Positions 1 through 9,096 of a stretch of DNA of 55,197 nucleotides are shown piece after piece (position 1 is the first letter of the stretch; every line of letters begins with the position of its first letter). The translations under genes were made by a program, and so were the position numbers. Source of the stretch: Candidatus Nomurabacteria bacterium (lineage in GTDB: Bacteria > Patescibacteriota > Minisyncoccia > Phycocordibacterales > UBA9973); NCBI GenBank assembly GCA_020851595.1, contig JADZCK010000016.1, forward strand, positions 1-55,197, in the 5' to 3' direction. Under the pieces are notes generated by a model. The model ran no database searches. It was not told where the DNA came from and worked only from the letters and a program-made list of their open reading frames with translations.

Positions 1-2
1 AG

Positions 3-263
3 TTCCCCGACAATCGGAAGGGGAAGAGGATCGTCACGGGTCGGATCAGGCACTTCGGAAAGGAGATGAGTCAGGAGGCCATCGACAAGTGGGCGAGCGA
101 CAACAACAAGGTGCTCGCCCGTCCGAAGGAGCTGATCGATTTCAGCCGGGCCTTTCCGAGGCCCGCGCTTGACAATGACATGCCCCTCGCTGCCCCCGGT
201 CAGTTCTGGCTGTCCGCCGACGGTTTTCGCCGCTTCCTTTCCCTCCGTCGGAACGGCGCGTAG
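3..263 (+). CDS. DGR target protein, 5'-truncated by window edge; reading frame interrupted by TAG at 261-263 inside the VR (frame would otherwise continue to TAA at 339-341)
   Basis: Open frame runs off the left edge; the C-terminus coincides with the VR; GC-rich; followed by a terminator hairpin. Confidence 0.7.
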   Translation, partial: FPDNRKGKRIVTGRIRHFGKEMSQEAIDKWASDNNKVLARPKELIDFSRAFPRPALDNDMPLAAPGQFWLSADGFRRFLSLRRNGA

Positions 264-333
264 CGCGTTCTCAACCGCGTCTGGATCAACCCGAGCGGAC
301 AGTGGAGCGCCTACTGGAGGTTCCTCGTCCTCG
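204..333 (+). repeat. DGR variable region (VR)
   Basis: Gapless 130-nt match to 669-798; 20 mismatches, all at TR adenines; identical 3' end ctggaggttcctcgtcctcg. Confidence 0.95.
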
Positions 334-384
334 ACAAGTAACTTTGGTATCGGCCACTGTGCTCTTTTACGACACTTTGGCCTT

Positions 385-416
385 GGGCCCTGCATTCGCG
401 TGCGGGGTCCTTTTAA
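385..416 (+). terminator. Intrinsic terminator after DGR target gene
   Basis: gggccctgc/gcggggtcc stem (with G-U pairs) followed by ttttaatttt. Confidence 0.6.
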
Positions 417-668
417 TTTTGCTAAAATAAAAATGGTAGTAGGTGAATACGTGAGCGATCAAGGTTGCTCGCTACCGAAACCAGTATCCATGCATCCAGA
501 ATATGCTTGACCAAGGTTGGGCGTAGCGTGGTGCATGCAGAACTTCATTAAAAAATGAAAATACTTGGTGCGAAATACTGGAGGATTTTTATCCCAAATA
601 ATATACAGCACGATCTTTGGTATTAAATTATGCTCAGGTCGGCAGTGAAATAGATGGTATTTCGTACA

Positions 669-798
669 TTCTGGCTGAACACCGACGGTAATCGCAACTT
701 CCTTTACCTCAATCGGAACGACGCGAAGCGCGAACTCAACAACGTCTGGATCAACCCGAGCGAACAGTGGAACGACAACTGGAGGTTCCTCGTCCTCG
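669..798 (+). repeat. DGR template repeat (TR)
   Basis: Invariant partner of the VR; rich in AAC/AAT codons; non-coding context between target gene and RT. Confidence 0.95.
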
Positions 799-807
799 CA
801 ACTTTTT

Positions 808-1173
808 TCATTTCTCTCCCGACTTTTTGTCTGGAGAGTTTTGTTTTATAAGTTGTCCACTCCATCCACCCAGCATTTTGCCAACCTCATCAATTTTTTC
901 CGATAATGCAATATATTTTTTATCGTCAATCGATTTGCTTTCCCATAAAACCAACAAAAGTATTTTTGAGGTGTCTACTTTTCTGATTGCTAACCTTACC
1001 CAAGGATGTTTTTCTTCCCGAGAAAGGAAAGTGGCAATAGAAATCGCTTCTATAATTTCTATAAATAAGTTATCGATTTTTAATCCAAGTGAGTGTCGGT
1101 GTATTTTTGGCAGTTTCTGATAAAAAGTGATCCAAGCTAAATAGCAACTCTTAACTTTTGCCAGGAGTGGCAA
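808..1173 (-). CDS. avd: DGR accessory variability determinant (Avd-like four-helix bundle protein)
   Basis: LPKIHRHSLGLKID...FLSREEKHPWVRLAIRKVDTSKILLLVLWESKSIDDKKYIALSEKIDEVGKMLGGW resembles the Avd/four-helix-bundle family; adjacent to DGR RT; TTG start likely. Confidence 0.85.
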   Translation of the reverse strand: MPLLAKVKSCYLAWITFYQKLPKIHRHSLGLKIDNLFIEIIEAISIATFLSREEKHPWVRLAIRKVDTSKILLLVLWESKSIDDKKYIALSEKIDEVGKMLGGWSGQLIKQNSPDKKSGEK

Positions 1174-1205
1174 AAGTTGGGGGGGGGAGTAATATTATTG
1201 ATACT

Positions 1206-2213
1206 ATGTCCCGAATTAAATTTATTCATACCTACGATAATATCATTTCTTTAGAAAATCTGCTTTTGGTCTGGGCTGAATTTAAAAAAGGTAAGAAGTA
1301 TCGCAAGGACGTAGAGGAGTTTGAAAGAAATTTGATGGGAAATATTATTTCTCTACATGAAAGTCTCAAAAATAAAACATATATCCACGGTGGATACTAT
1401 GCGTTTAATATATCTGATCCAAAACCAAGAAATATTCATAAAGCCACAGTGCGAGACAGACTCCTGCATCATGCACTCTATCGAGTACTGTATCCGTATT
1501 TTGATAAAAAATTCATACACGACTTGTATTCTTGCAGGACGAATAAAGGAACACATAAGGCAATAAACAGATTTCGTGATTTCTCTAGAAAAGTTTCAAG
1601 AAATAACACTTGTACATATTGGGTGTTAAAATGCGACATAAAAAAGTTCTTTGCAAATATAGATCATGAAGTTCTTAAAAGCATACTGTCAAAGACCGTC
1701 TTTGACGCAAATGTACTTTGGCTCCTCGATAGAGTTATTGACAGTTTTTCTTCCAACCCCATAGGTCTTGCCTGTGGGGTAAAGGGTTTGCCACTAGGAA
1801 ACCTAACTTCCCAGCTTCTGGTAAACATTTACATGAATGAATTTGATCAATTTGTAAAAAGGGAATTAAAAGTAAAATATTATATACGATATGCAGATGA
1901 TTTTGTTGTTTTGCATAATGACAAAATGTATCTGGAAACTATTTTGGGACAAATGAAAGACTTCTTAGAAACCAAATTAAAATTACAAATGCACCCAGAT
2001 AAAGTTTTTATTAAAACACTCGCCTCCGGTATAGATTTTCTTGGTTGGGTTAACTTTCCATACCATAGAGTGCTACGAACTGTTACCAAGAGAAGAATGT
2101 TGAAGAATTTAAAAGAGAATTCTAAAAAAGAATCAAAGCAGTCGTATTTGGGGATGTTGAAACATGGGAATGCACACAAGCTTGAATTGTCTATAGGAGA
2201 CCTTTTTAATTGA
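1206..2213 (+). CDS. DGR-type reverse transcriptase
   Basis: RT motifs: LKCDIKKFFANIDH, GLPLGNLTSQLLVNIYMNEFD, YIRYADDFVV; LGNLTSQ fits the DGR GxxxSQ motif. ORF track starts at TTG 1158; ATG 1206 preferred (purine-rich upstream). Confidence 0.93.
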   Translation: MSRIKFIHTYDNIISLENLLLVWAEFKKGKKYRKDVEEFERNLMGNIISLHESLKNKTYIHGGYYAFNISDPKPRNIHKATVRDRLLHHALYRVLYPYFDKKFIHDLYSCRTNKGTHKAINRFRDFSRKVSRNNTCTYWVLKCDIKKFFANIDHEVLKSILSKTVFDANVLWLLDRVIDSFSSNPIGLACGVKGLPLGNLTSQLLVNIYMNEFDQFVKRELKVKYYIRYADDFVVLHNDKMYLETILGQMKDFLETKLKLQMHPDKVFIKTLASGIDFLGWVNFPYHRVLRTVTKRRMLKNLKENSKKESKQSYLGMLKHGNAHKLELSIGDLFN

Positions 2214-2238
2214 TTACTTTTTATGCTATTATGTTTTT

Positions 2239-3318
2239 ATGCCCACGAGAAATGACGTAACTCATATTTCTATTACTACAGGTACGATGGTTCGAGCTGT
2301 TTTGATTTTTCTCTCTATTTTTTTAATATGGTTCTTGCGTGATTTACTCTTAGTTATTTTGACTGCTATTGTTATAGCTTCTTTTATGGAATCATCAGTT
2401 CCACATTTTGAGAAAATTGGTATTGGAAGAATTCCAGGAATTGTGATTGTCTACGTGATTTCTATGTCTTTTCTTGCGGGAATGTTTTATCTTTTTGCCC
2501 CACTTCTTATCACAGAAGTTTATAATTTTGCAAACTTTATGTCATCTTATGCGCCAGGTTTTTCTTTCTTGAATTATTTTCAAAATGAAGCATTTTCTGG
2601 CGCAAAAGATGTGGTAAAAGCCTTGTCCGGGAATTTCTCTGTAGCTTCTCTTTTGACTGTTTCAAAAACTTTTATTACAAATCTTTCTGGAGGATTTTTC
2701 CAGGTTCTATCTGTGACATTTGGAAGTATTTTCAACTTTATATTGATAATCATTCTTTCCTTCTATCTTTCAATTCAGGAAAAGGGGATAGAAAATTTAT
2801 TAAAGATTGTTATACCAGTGCATTATGAGAGTTATGTAGTTGATCTGTGGAATAGATCTAGCCGAAAAATAGGTCTTTGGGTAAAGGGCCAACTATTGTT
2901 AGCTTTTGTCGTAGGTGTTTTGATCTATCTGATTCTCTCTCTTTTGGGTGTAGGTTATGCACTTCTTCTTGCCATAATTGCAGGATTAATGGAGATGGTT
3001 CCTTATGGTATTTTGGTTGCCCTTGTTCCTACTTTTGCTTTTTCTTATATTTCTGATGGTTTTGGTAGCGCACTTATGGTTACAGGTGCGTATATAATTG
3101 TCCATGAATTTGACGTCTTTCTTTTTACTCCTCTTATTATAAAAAAGGTTGTAGGTCTTTCTCCTATTGTTATAATCCTTTCTGTGGTTATGGGTTTTGA
3201 GCTTGGTGGTTTATGGGGAGCAGTGCTAGCTATACCTGTAGCTGTGATATTTATGGAATTTTTGAATGATATAGAGAAAGATAAAATTTTATCAAAAACA
3301 AACACTGAATCTCAGTAA
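2239..3318 (+). CDS. AI-2E family (PerM/YdiK-like) transporter
   Basis: Multi-TM protein with the typical family C-terminus (GLSPIVIILSVVMGFELGGLWGAVLAIPVAVI). Confidence 0.88.
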   Translation: MPTRNDVTHISITTGTMVRAVLIFLSIFLIWFLRDLLLVILTAIVIASFMESSVPHFEKIGIGRIPGIVIVYVISMSFLAGMFYLFAPLLITEVYNFANFMSSYAPGFSFLNYFQNEAFSGAKDVVKALSGNFSVASLLTVSKTFITNLSGGFFQVLSVTFGSIFNFILIIILSFYLSIQEKGIENLLKIVIPVHYESYVVDLWNRSSRKIGLWVKGQLLLAFVVGVLIYLILSLLGVGYALLLAIIAGLMEMVPYGILVALVPTFAFSYISDGFGSALMVTGAYIIVHEFDVFLFTPLIIKKVVGLSPIVIILSVVMGFELGGLWGAVLAIPVAVIFMEFLNDIEKDKILSKTNTESQ

Positions 3319-3323
3319 AATAA

Positions 3324-4766
3324 ATGGGAAAAAAGAGTTTTTATATAACAACCACGCTGCCTTATGTAAATGCGCCTCTCCATATGGGGCATGCGCTTGA
3401 ATTCGTACGCGCAGATACTATCGCAAGACACAAAAAGCTCCAAGGTTTTGATGTGTTTTTTAATACTGGCACAGACGAACACGGGATGAAAATCTACGAA
3501 AAGGCCATCGAAAAAGGTTTGAGCCCTAAAGAATTTACTGATCAAGGGTTTGAAACTTTCAAAGAACAATTGAAAATGTTTGGAGTGAGCGACGATGTGC
3601 ACTTTGTTCGCACTACAGATATGCATCACGAGATGGCAGCCCAAGAATTCTGGAAAAGAGTTAAAAATAATGGATATATTTATAAAAAGAATTATCAGGC
3701 GAAATATTGTGTTGGCTGCGAAAGCGAAAAAACAGATTCTGAATTGGTAAACGGAGAATGTCCACTGCATCCTGGGCGCGCGCTTGAACTCATAAGCGAA
3801 GAGAATTATTTCTTTAAATTTTCCGAATTTGGAAAAAAACTCTTGGAATTCTATGAAAAGAACCCGGTTTTTGTCGTACCTGATTTCCGTTTGAATGAAA
3901 TGAAGAATTTTATCAAAAACGGCTTGCAAGATTTTTCAATTTCAAGATTAAAAGAAAAGATGCCTTGGGGTATAGAGGTGCCCGACGATAAAGAGCACGT
4001 GATGTACGTATGGTTTGATGCTTTGGTAAATTATATATCTACTCTGGGTTGGCCTGATCAGATGGAGAACTTTGAAAAATATTGGGGAAATGGTAATCCC
4101 ACACAGTATTGTGGTAAAGATAATACTCGTTTTCAATCTGTGATGTGGCAAGCGATGCTCATGGCAGCAAACGTTCCAAATTCGCATCAAATAATCGTGA
4201 ACGGTTTTATCACAGCAGATGGTGGGGTCAGAATGTCTAAAACATTAGGAAATGTAGTCGACCCGAGAGATGTCGTAAAAGAATATGGCACAGATGTGCT
4301 TCGTTACTTTTTACTTAGAGAAATTTCTTCTTTTGAAGATAGTCCTTTTACCATAGAAAGATTTAAAGATGCTTACAATTCTGGCTTGGCAAACGGCTTA
4401 GGGAATTTAACTTCACGAATTTTAACCCTTTCAGAAAAATATTTAGAAAAATGTCCTGAAGTTGAAAAAGAATTTGATTTTCCGCAATTTTTTGAGTTTC
4501 TTGAACAATTTGATATACAAAAAGCTACTCATCATATATGGAATGAGGTTACAGATTTAGATAAATTTATTCAGGAGACAGAACCATTTAAGGTTGTAAA
4601 AGTTGATGAGAAAAAAGGAAAAGAATTAATTTCTGATATGGTTGTACGTTTATGCAAAATAGCGCAAATGTTGAATCCTATAATGCCAGAAACCAGCGTA
4701 ACTATTTTACATTTAATCAAAGCAAACAAAAAACCCGAGAAGCCTTTATTTTTAAGAAAAGAATAA
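3324..4766 (+). CDS. metG: Methionyl-tRNA synthetase
   Basis: TTLPYVNAPLHMGHALE, NTGTDEHGMKI, GFITADGGVRMSKTLGNVVDP. Confidence 0.96.
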   Translation: MGKKSFYITTTLPYVNAPLHMGHALEFVRADTIARHKKLQGFDVFFNTGTDEHGMKIYEKAIEKGLSPKEFTDQGFETFKEQLKMFGVSDDVHFVRTTDMHHEMAAQEFWKRVKNNGYIYKKNYQAKYCVGCESEKTDSELVNGECPLHPGRALELISEENYFFKFSEFGKKLLEFYEKNPVFVVPDFRLNEMKNFIKNGLQDFSISRLKEKMPWGIEVPDDKEHVMYVWFDALVNYISTLGWPDQMENFEKYWGNGNPTQYCGKDNTRFQSVMWQAMLMAANVPNSHQIIVNGFITADGGVRMSKTLGNVVDPRDVVKEYGTDVLRYFLLREISSFEDSPFTIERFKDAYNSGLANGLGNLTSRILTLSEKYLEKCPEVEKEFDFPQFFEFLEQFDIQKATHHIWNEVTDLDKFIQETEPFKVVKVDEKKGKELISDMVVRLCKIAQMLNPIMPETSVTILHLIKANKKPEKPLFLRKE

Positions 4767-4767
4767 A

Positions 4768-5613
4768 ATGCCTAAATACATCGACATACATAGCCATGTG
4801 AATTTTACAGCTTTTGACGCTGATAGAGATGAGGTTATCAAACGTGCCTTAGAAAATGATACTTGGGTTATAAACGTCGGCACACAGATAGACACTTCTA
4901 AAAAAGCAGTAGAGCTCGCAAGTAAATACAAAGAAGGTGTGTATGCTGTCATCGGTTTACATCCCATACACACAGGCGCTTCGTTTCACGATGCTAAAGA
5001 ACTGGGCGAGGGAGGAAAAGAATTTACTTCGCGTGGAGAAGTTTTCGACAAAAATGCTTACAGGGAACTTTTAAAAAATCCAAAAGTTGTTGCGATAGGG
5101 GAATGCGGTTTGGATTATTACCATTGCACAGAAGAATCTATTGCTAAACAAAAAGAAGCTTTTATTGCGCAGATAGAGCTTGCGAATGAATTTAATAAAC
5201 CACTAATGCTCCATATTCGAAATTTGCCCATTGGCAGGCAAGTGGTTCAGGGATCTTATTTTGATACCATTGATTTACTTAAAGCACATGCAAAAGTAAA
5301 AGGGGACGTGCATTTTTTTGCTGGTACTTGGGACGAAGCAAAAGCATTTTTGGACTTAGGTTTTAATCTGTCTTTTACTGGAGTAATAACTTTTACCCAT
5401 GATTATGATGAAGTTATACGAAACACCCCCCTTGATATGATAATGACAGAAACGGATTCTCCTTATGTAGCCCCTGTTCCATATAGAGGCAAGCGAAATG
5501 AACCTTTGTATGTAAAGGAAGTTGTTAAAAAAATTGCCGAAATTAAGAATTTATCTGAAACTGAAGTCGCCGAGGCTATCATAAAAAACGCAAAAAGACT
5601 TTTTGACATATAG
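4768..5613 (+). CDS. tatD: TatD family hydrolase/DNase
   Basis: YIDIHSHVNF, AIGECGLDYY, METDSPYVAPVPYRGKRNEP. Confidence 0.93.
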   Translation: MPKYIDIHSHVNFTAFDADRDEVIKRALENDTWVINVGTQIDTSKKAVELASKYKEGVYAVIGLHPIHTGASFHDAKELGEGGKEFTSRGEVFDKNAYRELLKNPKVVAIGECGLDYYHCTEESIAKQKEAFIAQIELANEFNKPLMLHIRNLPIGRQVVQGSYFDTIDLLKAHAKVKGDVHFFAGTWDEAKAFLDLGFNLSFTGVITFTHDYDEVIRNTPLDMIMTETDSPYVAPVPYRGKRNEPLYVKEVVKKIAEIKNLSETEVAEAIIKNAKRLFDI

Positions 5614-5631
5614 GTCAAAAACTGCTATTCT
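5603..5631 (+). promoter_or_regulatory. Sigma70-like promoter for rpsF-ssb-rpsR
   Basis: TTGACA - 17 nt - TATTCT. Confidence 0.65.
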
Positions 5632-5638
5632 GTTGGTG

Positions 5639-5687
5639 TCTCATTTGAACTGGCAATGAAACCAGTTCACAAAGGTCCAAGGTGAGA
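5639..5687 (+). promoter_or_regulatory. Candidate structured 5' leader of rpsF mRNA
   Basis: tctca...tgaga outer pairing enclosing gaactgg/ccagttc hairpin, placed at the predicted transcript 5' end. Confidence 0.4.
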
Positions 5688-5720
5688 TTTTATTAAAAAA
5701 TAATAGTTTTTGTTAATTCA

Positions 5721-6200
5721 ATGGAAAATAATGAAGAAAACGCAGTTTCTAACTCTCGCGTTTATGAGGTTGGTTATCTTTTGGTGCCTACTCTTTCTGA
5801 AGAAGAGGTGCCAGCTGTCTATGGCAACATCAAAGAATTGGTTTCTTCCTTTGGGGGAGAGATGATTGCTGATGAAATGCCAAGAATGATGCCACTTGCT
5901 TATAAAATGGTAAAGGTGGTAGCGAATGTTCGTAATAAATTTGATTCAGCTTATTTCGGCTGGGTTAAGTTTAATATGGATGGGGGCAAGGTTGTAGATC
6001 TCAAAAAAAAGCTTGATCTGGACCCAAAGATTATTCGCTTTTTAGTTCTAAAAACAGTTAAAGAAAACACTATTGCTGCAAAAAGATTTGTACGCGGAAG
6101 TGTTGATAAAAAACCAAGAACAGCAAAAAACGAAAACGAAGAAGCAACTCCTATAAACAAAGAGGAGATAGATAAAGAGATCGACGCATTAATAGCTTAA
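5721..6200 (+). CDS. rpsF: 30S ribosomal protein S6
   Basis: YEVGYLLVPTLSEEEV..., operon with ssb and rpsR. Confidence 0.92.
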   Translation: MENNEENAVSNSRVYEVGYLLVPTLSEEEVPAVYGNIKELVSSFGGEMIADEMPRMMPLAYKMVKVVANVRNKFDSAYFGWVKFNMDGGKVVDLKKKLDLDPKIIRFLVLKTVKENTIAAKRFVRGSVDKKPRTAKNENEEATPINKEEIDKEIDALIA

Positions 6201-6233
6201 CTTTTCCTGCTTCGGCGGGATGAAAAAATACTT

Positions 6234-6683
6234 ATGTATTTAAATAAAGCAATTGTTATCGGAAATCTTACTCGTGATCCAGAGCTTCGTTCTTTGCCTT
6301 CAGGGATAAAGGTTTGCACATTTTCTTTAGCCACAAATCGTGTTTGGAAAGATAAAAATGGAGCCAAACAAGAATCTGCTGATTATCATAATATTGTGGT
6401 GTTTGGGAGACAAGCAGAAACAGTAGCGCAATATATGAAAAAAGGTAATTCTATTCTTGTCGAGGGCAGAATGCAGACAAGAAGTTGGGAAGACAAGGGA
6501 AGTGGAGAAAAGAAATATCGTACAGAAATAGTCGCTGATCGTACGCAATTTGGTCCAAAAGGTAATACTAACGGAACAAATACAACAAGCGCAGGCTCCA
6601 AGGTCCCTGCTTCTGAAAGTGAAGGGGTTGATTCTATAGAATATCCAGAGGAGGATATAAATCCAGAAGATATACCTTTCTAG
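6234..6683 (+). CDS. ssb: Single-stranded DNA-binding protein
   Basis: MYLNKAIVIGNLTRDPELRSLPSG..., acidic tail ending EDIPF. Confidence 0.96.
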   Translation: MYLNKAIVIGNLTRDPELRSLPSGIKVCTFSLATNRVWKDKNGAKQESADYHNIVVFGRQAETVAQYMKKGNSILVEGRMQTRSWEDKGSGEKKYRTEIVADRTQFGPKGNTNGTNTTSAGSKVPASESEGVDSIEYPEEDINPEDIPF

Positions 6684-6727
6684 TTAAAATTCCTTAAAGT
6701 TATAAAGATTAAAAATTAAAAACAATT

Positions 6728-6928
6728 ATGAAACAAGATTATTTTTCAGCAAACAATATAAAATATATCGACTATAAAGATGTTGAAATTCTAAAGAAAT
6801 TTCTAAATCCAAATGGTAAGATAATGAACCACAAGAAAACTGGTGTTACCTCAAAGAACCAACGCGCTTTAGCTTCGGCTATCAAGCACGCGAGATTCCT
6901 CGGTTTACTTCCTTTTGTGATCAAATAG
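6728..6928 (+). CDS. rpsR: 30S ribosomal protein S18
   Basis: IDYKDVEILKKFLNPNGKI...RALASAIKHARFLGLLPF. Confidence 0.95.
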   Translation: MKQDYFSANNIKYIDYKDVEILKKFLNPNGKIMNHKKTGVTSKNQRALASAIKHARFLGLLPFVIK

Positions 6929-6940
6929 ATAGTTATTAAA

Positions 6941-7020
6941 CAAAAAAGAACAAAATTTTGCGGATTACTCCAATCTACGATTGGAACCTTCCCCGCCAAA
7001 TTTTGTTCTTTTTTGTTTTT
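6941..7020. terminator. Bidirectional terminator between rpsR and efp
   Basis: aaacaaaaaagaacaaaattttgcgg / ccgccaaattttgttcttttttgttt, about 26 bp with one mismatch; nested ccaatc/gattgg hairpin. Confidence 0.85.
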
Positions 7021-7600
7021 ACACTCTTTCTACGTATTCTCCAGTTTCGGTATTTACGCTTATTTTATCTCCATCTTTTATAAACATCGGAGCGTTTAGG
7101 GTAGAACCATTTTCTAGAGTGATTATCTTCATACCACCTTTTGAAGTGTCTCCGCGTACTGCTGGGGGAGCTTCTTTGACAACAAATTCCATCTTGATTG
7201 GAAGAGTTATTTTGATTATTCTCTCTTCATCTTCGTCATTTGTCCAGACTAGAGCCGTAACATTGCTATTTTGTTTCAAAAATTTTGTGGAATTTCCTAT
7301 AAGCGCAGCGTCGAGCTTGAATCTGTTGCTTTTGTCTACAGGATCACAGAACCAATATTCTCCGCGATTTTCGTATAAGAAAGTTACATCTTTTTTGGTT
7401 ACATCCGCTTCGTCGGCTGAATCAGAAACGTGATAAGTAGCAGGGAAGACCTTTCCAGAAATCAAACTTCTCAATTTGACTTGGTTTTGAGGTTTTCTTT
7501 GTTGAGTTCTAGCTACGTGGGACTCTACGACTTCACAAGGTTCGTCGTCATGAATAATTATTTTCTTTTCGCGAATTTCGCTGTATTCTAATTGTGACAT
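7019..7600 (-). CDS. efp: Elongation factor P
   Basis: MSQLEYSEIREKKIIIHDDEPCEVVESHVARTQQRKPQNQVKLRSLISGKV...; start placed at the internal Met. Confidence 0.85.
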   Translation of the reverse strand: MSQLEYSEIREKKIIIHDDEPCEVVESHVARTQQRKPQNQVKLRSLISGKVFPATYHVSDSADEADVTKKDVTFLYENRGEYWFCDPVDKSNRFKLDAALIGNSTKFLKQNSNVTALVWTNDEDEERIIKITLPIKMEFVVKEAPPAVRGDTSKGGMKIITLENGSTLNAPMFIKDGDKISVNTETGEYVERV

Positions 7601-7683
7601 AAAATCTATACTAACAGAATAATTTATAAAATCAACACACAAATATATTTTAGGATTTTTATCCTAATTTTTATAGTATTTTT

Positions 7684-8724
7684 CTATTCTTCCTCTGCGA
7701 ATTTTTTCTTGATTTCTTTTAGTATTTCTTTTGAGATTTTTTCGTTTTCTTTTAAGAATGTGCGAGTGTTGTCGTATCCTACGCCAAGTTTTATTTTCTC
7801 AGCTTTTTCACCTTCACCTTTGTAGAAATATGAATTACCAGTTTTTTCTATTATTTTAAATTTCTCTCCAAGGGCCATAAGTTCTCCTTCTTTTGAGATA
7901 CCTTCATTGTAAATAATATCAAATTCTGTTTGTTTAAATGGTGCAGCGACTTTGTTTTTTACTACTTTTACTCGCGTGCGTCCACCTACTACATCTTCTC
8001 CTTTTTTTATCTGAGCAATTTTGCGTATGTCTAAGCGAACAGAAGTGTAGAATTTCAAAGCTTTTCCTCCTGGAGTTGTTTCTGGATTGCCAAACATCAC
8101 GCCTATCTGCATTCTGATCTGGTTTATAAAAATAACAACTGTTTTTGACCTAGATACTATCGCGGTAAGCTTACGAAGTGCTTGAGACATAAGACGAGCC
8201 TGTTTTCCGACATGATATGCGCCCATATCGCCCTCGATTTCATCTTTTGGAGTAAGGGCAGCCACAGAGTCGATGACTACGACGTCTATTTTGCCTGTTC
8301 GCACCAAGCTTTCTACTATTTCGAGAGCTTGTTCACCATTGTCTGGTTGAGAAATAAGTAAATCATTAATATTTACACCGAGTTTCTTTGTGTATTCAGG
8401 ATCCATCGCGTGTTCAGCATCGATGTATGCGCAGATTCCACCAAGCTTTTGTGCTTCAGCCACAATATGTAAGGAAAGGGTAGTCTTTCCAGAAGACTCT
8501 GGTCCAAATATTTCTATAATTCTTCCTCGTGGAATACCACCAATACCTAAAGCCATATCGAGGCCGATAGAACCTGTAGGTATGACGTTTACATCTACTT
8601 TTGGTGAATCACCGAATTTCATTATCGAACCTTCTCCAAATTTTGTCTGGATAGCTTTCAGTGTGTCGCTAAGTACTGCTTCACCGACTGTCTTGTCTTC
8701 TTTCTTTTCTTTTTTCTTCATCAT
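7684..8724 (-). CDS. recA: Recombinase RecA
   Basis: [57 protein letters not shown]. Confidence 0.98.
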   Translation of the reverse strand: MMKKKEKKEDKTVGEAVLSDTLKAIQTKFGEGSIMKFGDSPKVDVNVIPTGSIGLDMALGIGGIPRGRIIEIFGPESSGKTTLSLHIVAEAQKLGGICAYIDAEHAMDPEYTKKLGVNINDLLISQPDNGEQALEIVESLVRTGKIDVVVIDSVAALTPKDEIEGDMGAYHVGKQARLMSQALRKLTAIVSRSKTVVIFINQIRMQIGVMFGNPETTPGGKALKFYTSVRLDIRKIAQIKKGEDVVGGRTRVKVVKNKVAAPFKQTEFDIIYNEGISKEGELMALGEKFKIIEKTGNSYFYKGEGEKAEKIKLGVGYDNTRTFLKENEKISKEILKEIKKKFAEEE

Positions 8725-8737
8725 ATGATTTCTTTGT

Positions 8738-9082
8738 TTAATGCATTAATTTATAATTTTTTTCATCTGTATACCCAAATTTGTCTTCCGCTTTTATGGT
8801 GACTATATTATACCCCAATAAAAGGGAAATGGTCTCATTGAAATTTCCAGCTTGATCTATTGAAATTTCTCGTCCATTTAAGGTCAAATTTACAGCATTT
8901 TTAGCGTTTCCAGTTATTTTTATCACATTTTCTGATATTGTAGTGCCGTCTTGTATGTTTACATTTCTTATTTTTACTCCAAAAATTAAATCTTTAGATA
9001 TAAAAAAGGCGTAAATTATGATAAATATAAAAAAAATAGAAAGACTGCTTACTTTGACTATTTTCTTTATATCGTTACTCAT
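8738..9082 (-). CDS. Hypothetical membrane-anchored protein
   Basis: N-terminal TM segment plus short beta-rich extracellular domain. Confidence 0.6.
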   Translation of the reverse strand: MSNDIKKIVKVSSLSIFFIFIIIYAFFISKDLIFGVKIRNVNIQDGTTISENVIKITGNAKNAVNLTLNGREISIDQAGNFNETISLLLGYNIVTIKAEDKFGYTDEKNYKLMH

Positions 9083-9096
9083 TTTAAGGTTTTTTG

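Noticed and set aside
169-510. 113-aa ORF in another frame over the VR
   Set aside because: Out of frame with the VR codon pattern and Ser/Pro-rich; shadow ORF.
654-851. 65-aa ORF over the TR
   Set aside because: It is the DGR template repeat in a non-coding context, not a protein gene.
767-1120. 117-aa + strand ORF
   Set aside because: Antisense of the Avd-like gene; low-complexity translation.
1158-2213. RT as a retron or group II intron RT
   Set aside because: No maturase/X or HNH domain, LGNLTSQ motif, adjacent VR/TR and Avd; the DGR explanation is sufficient.
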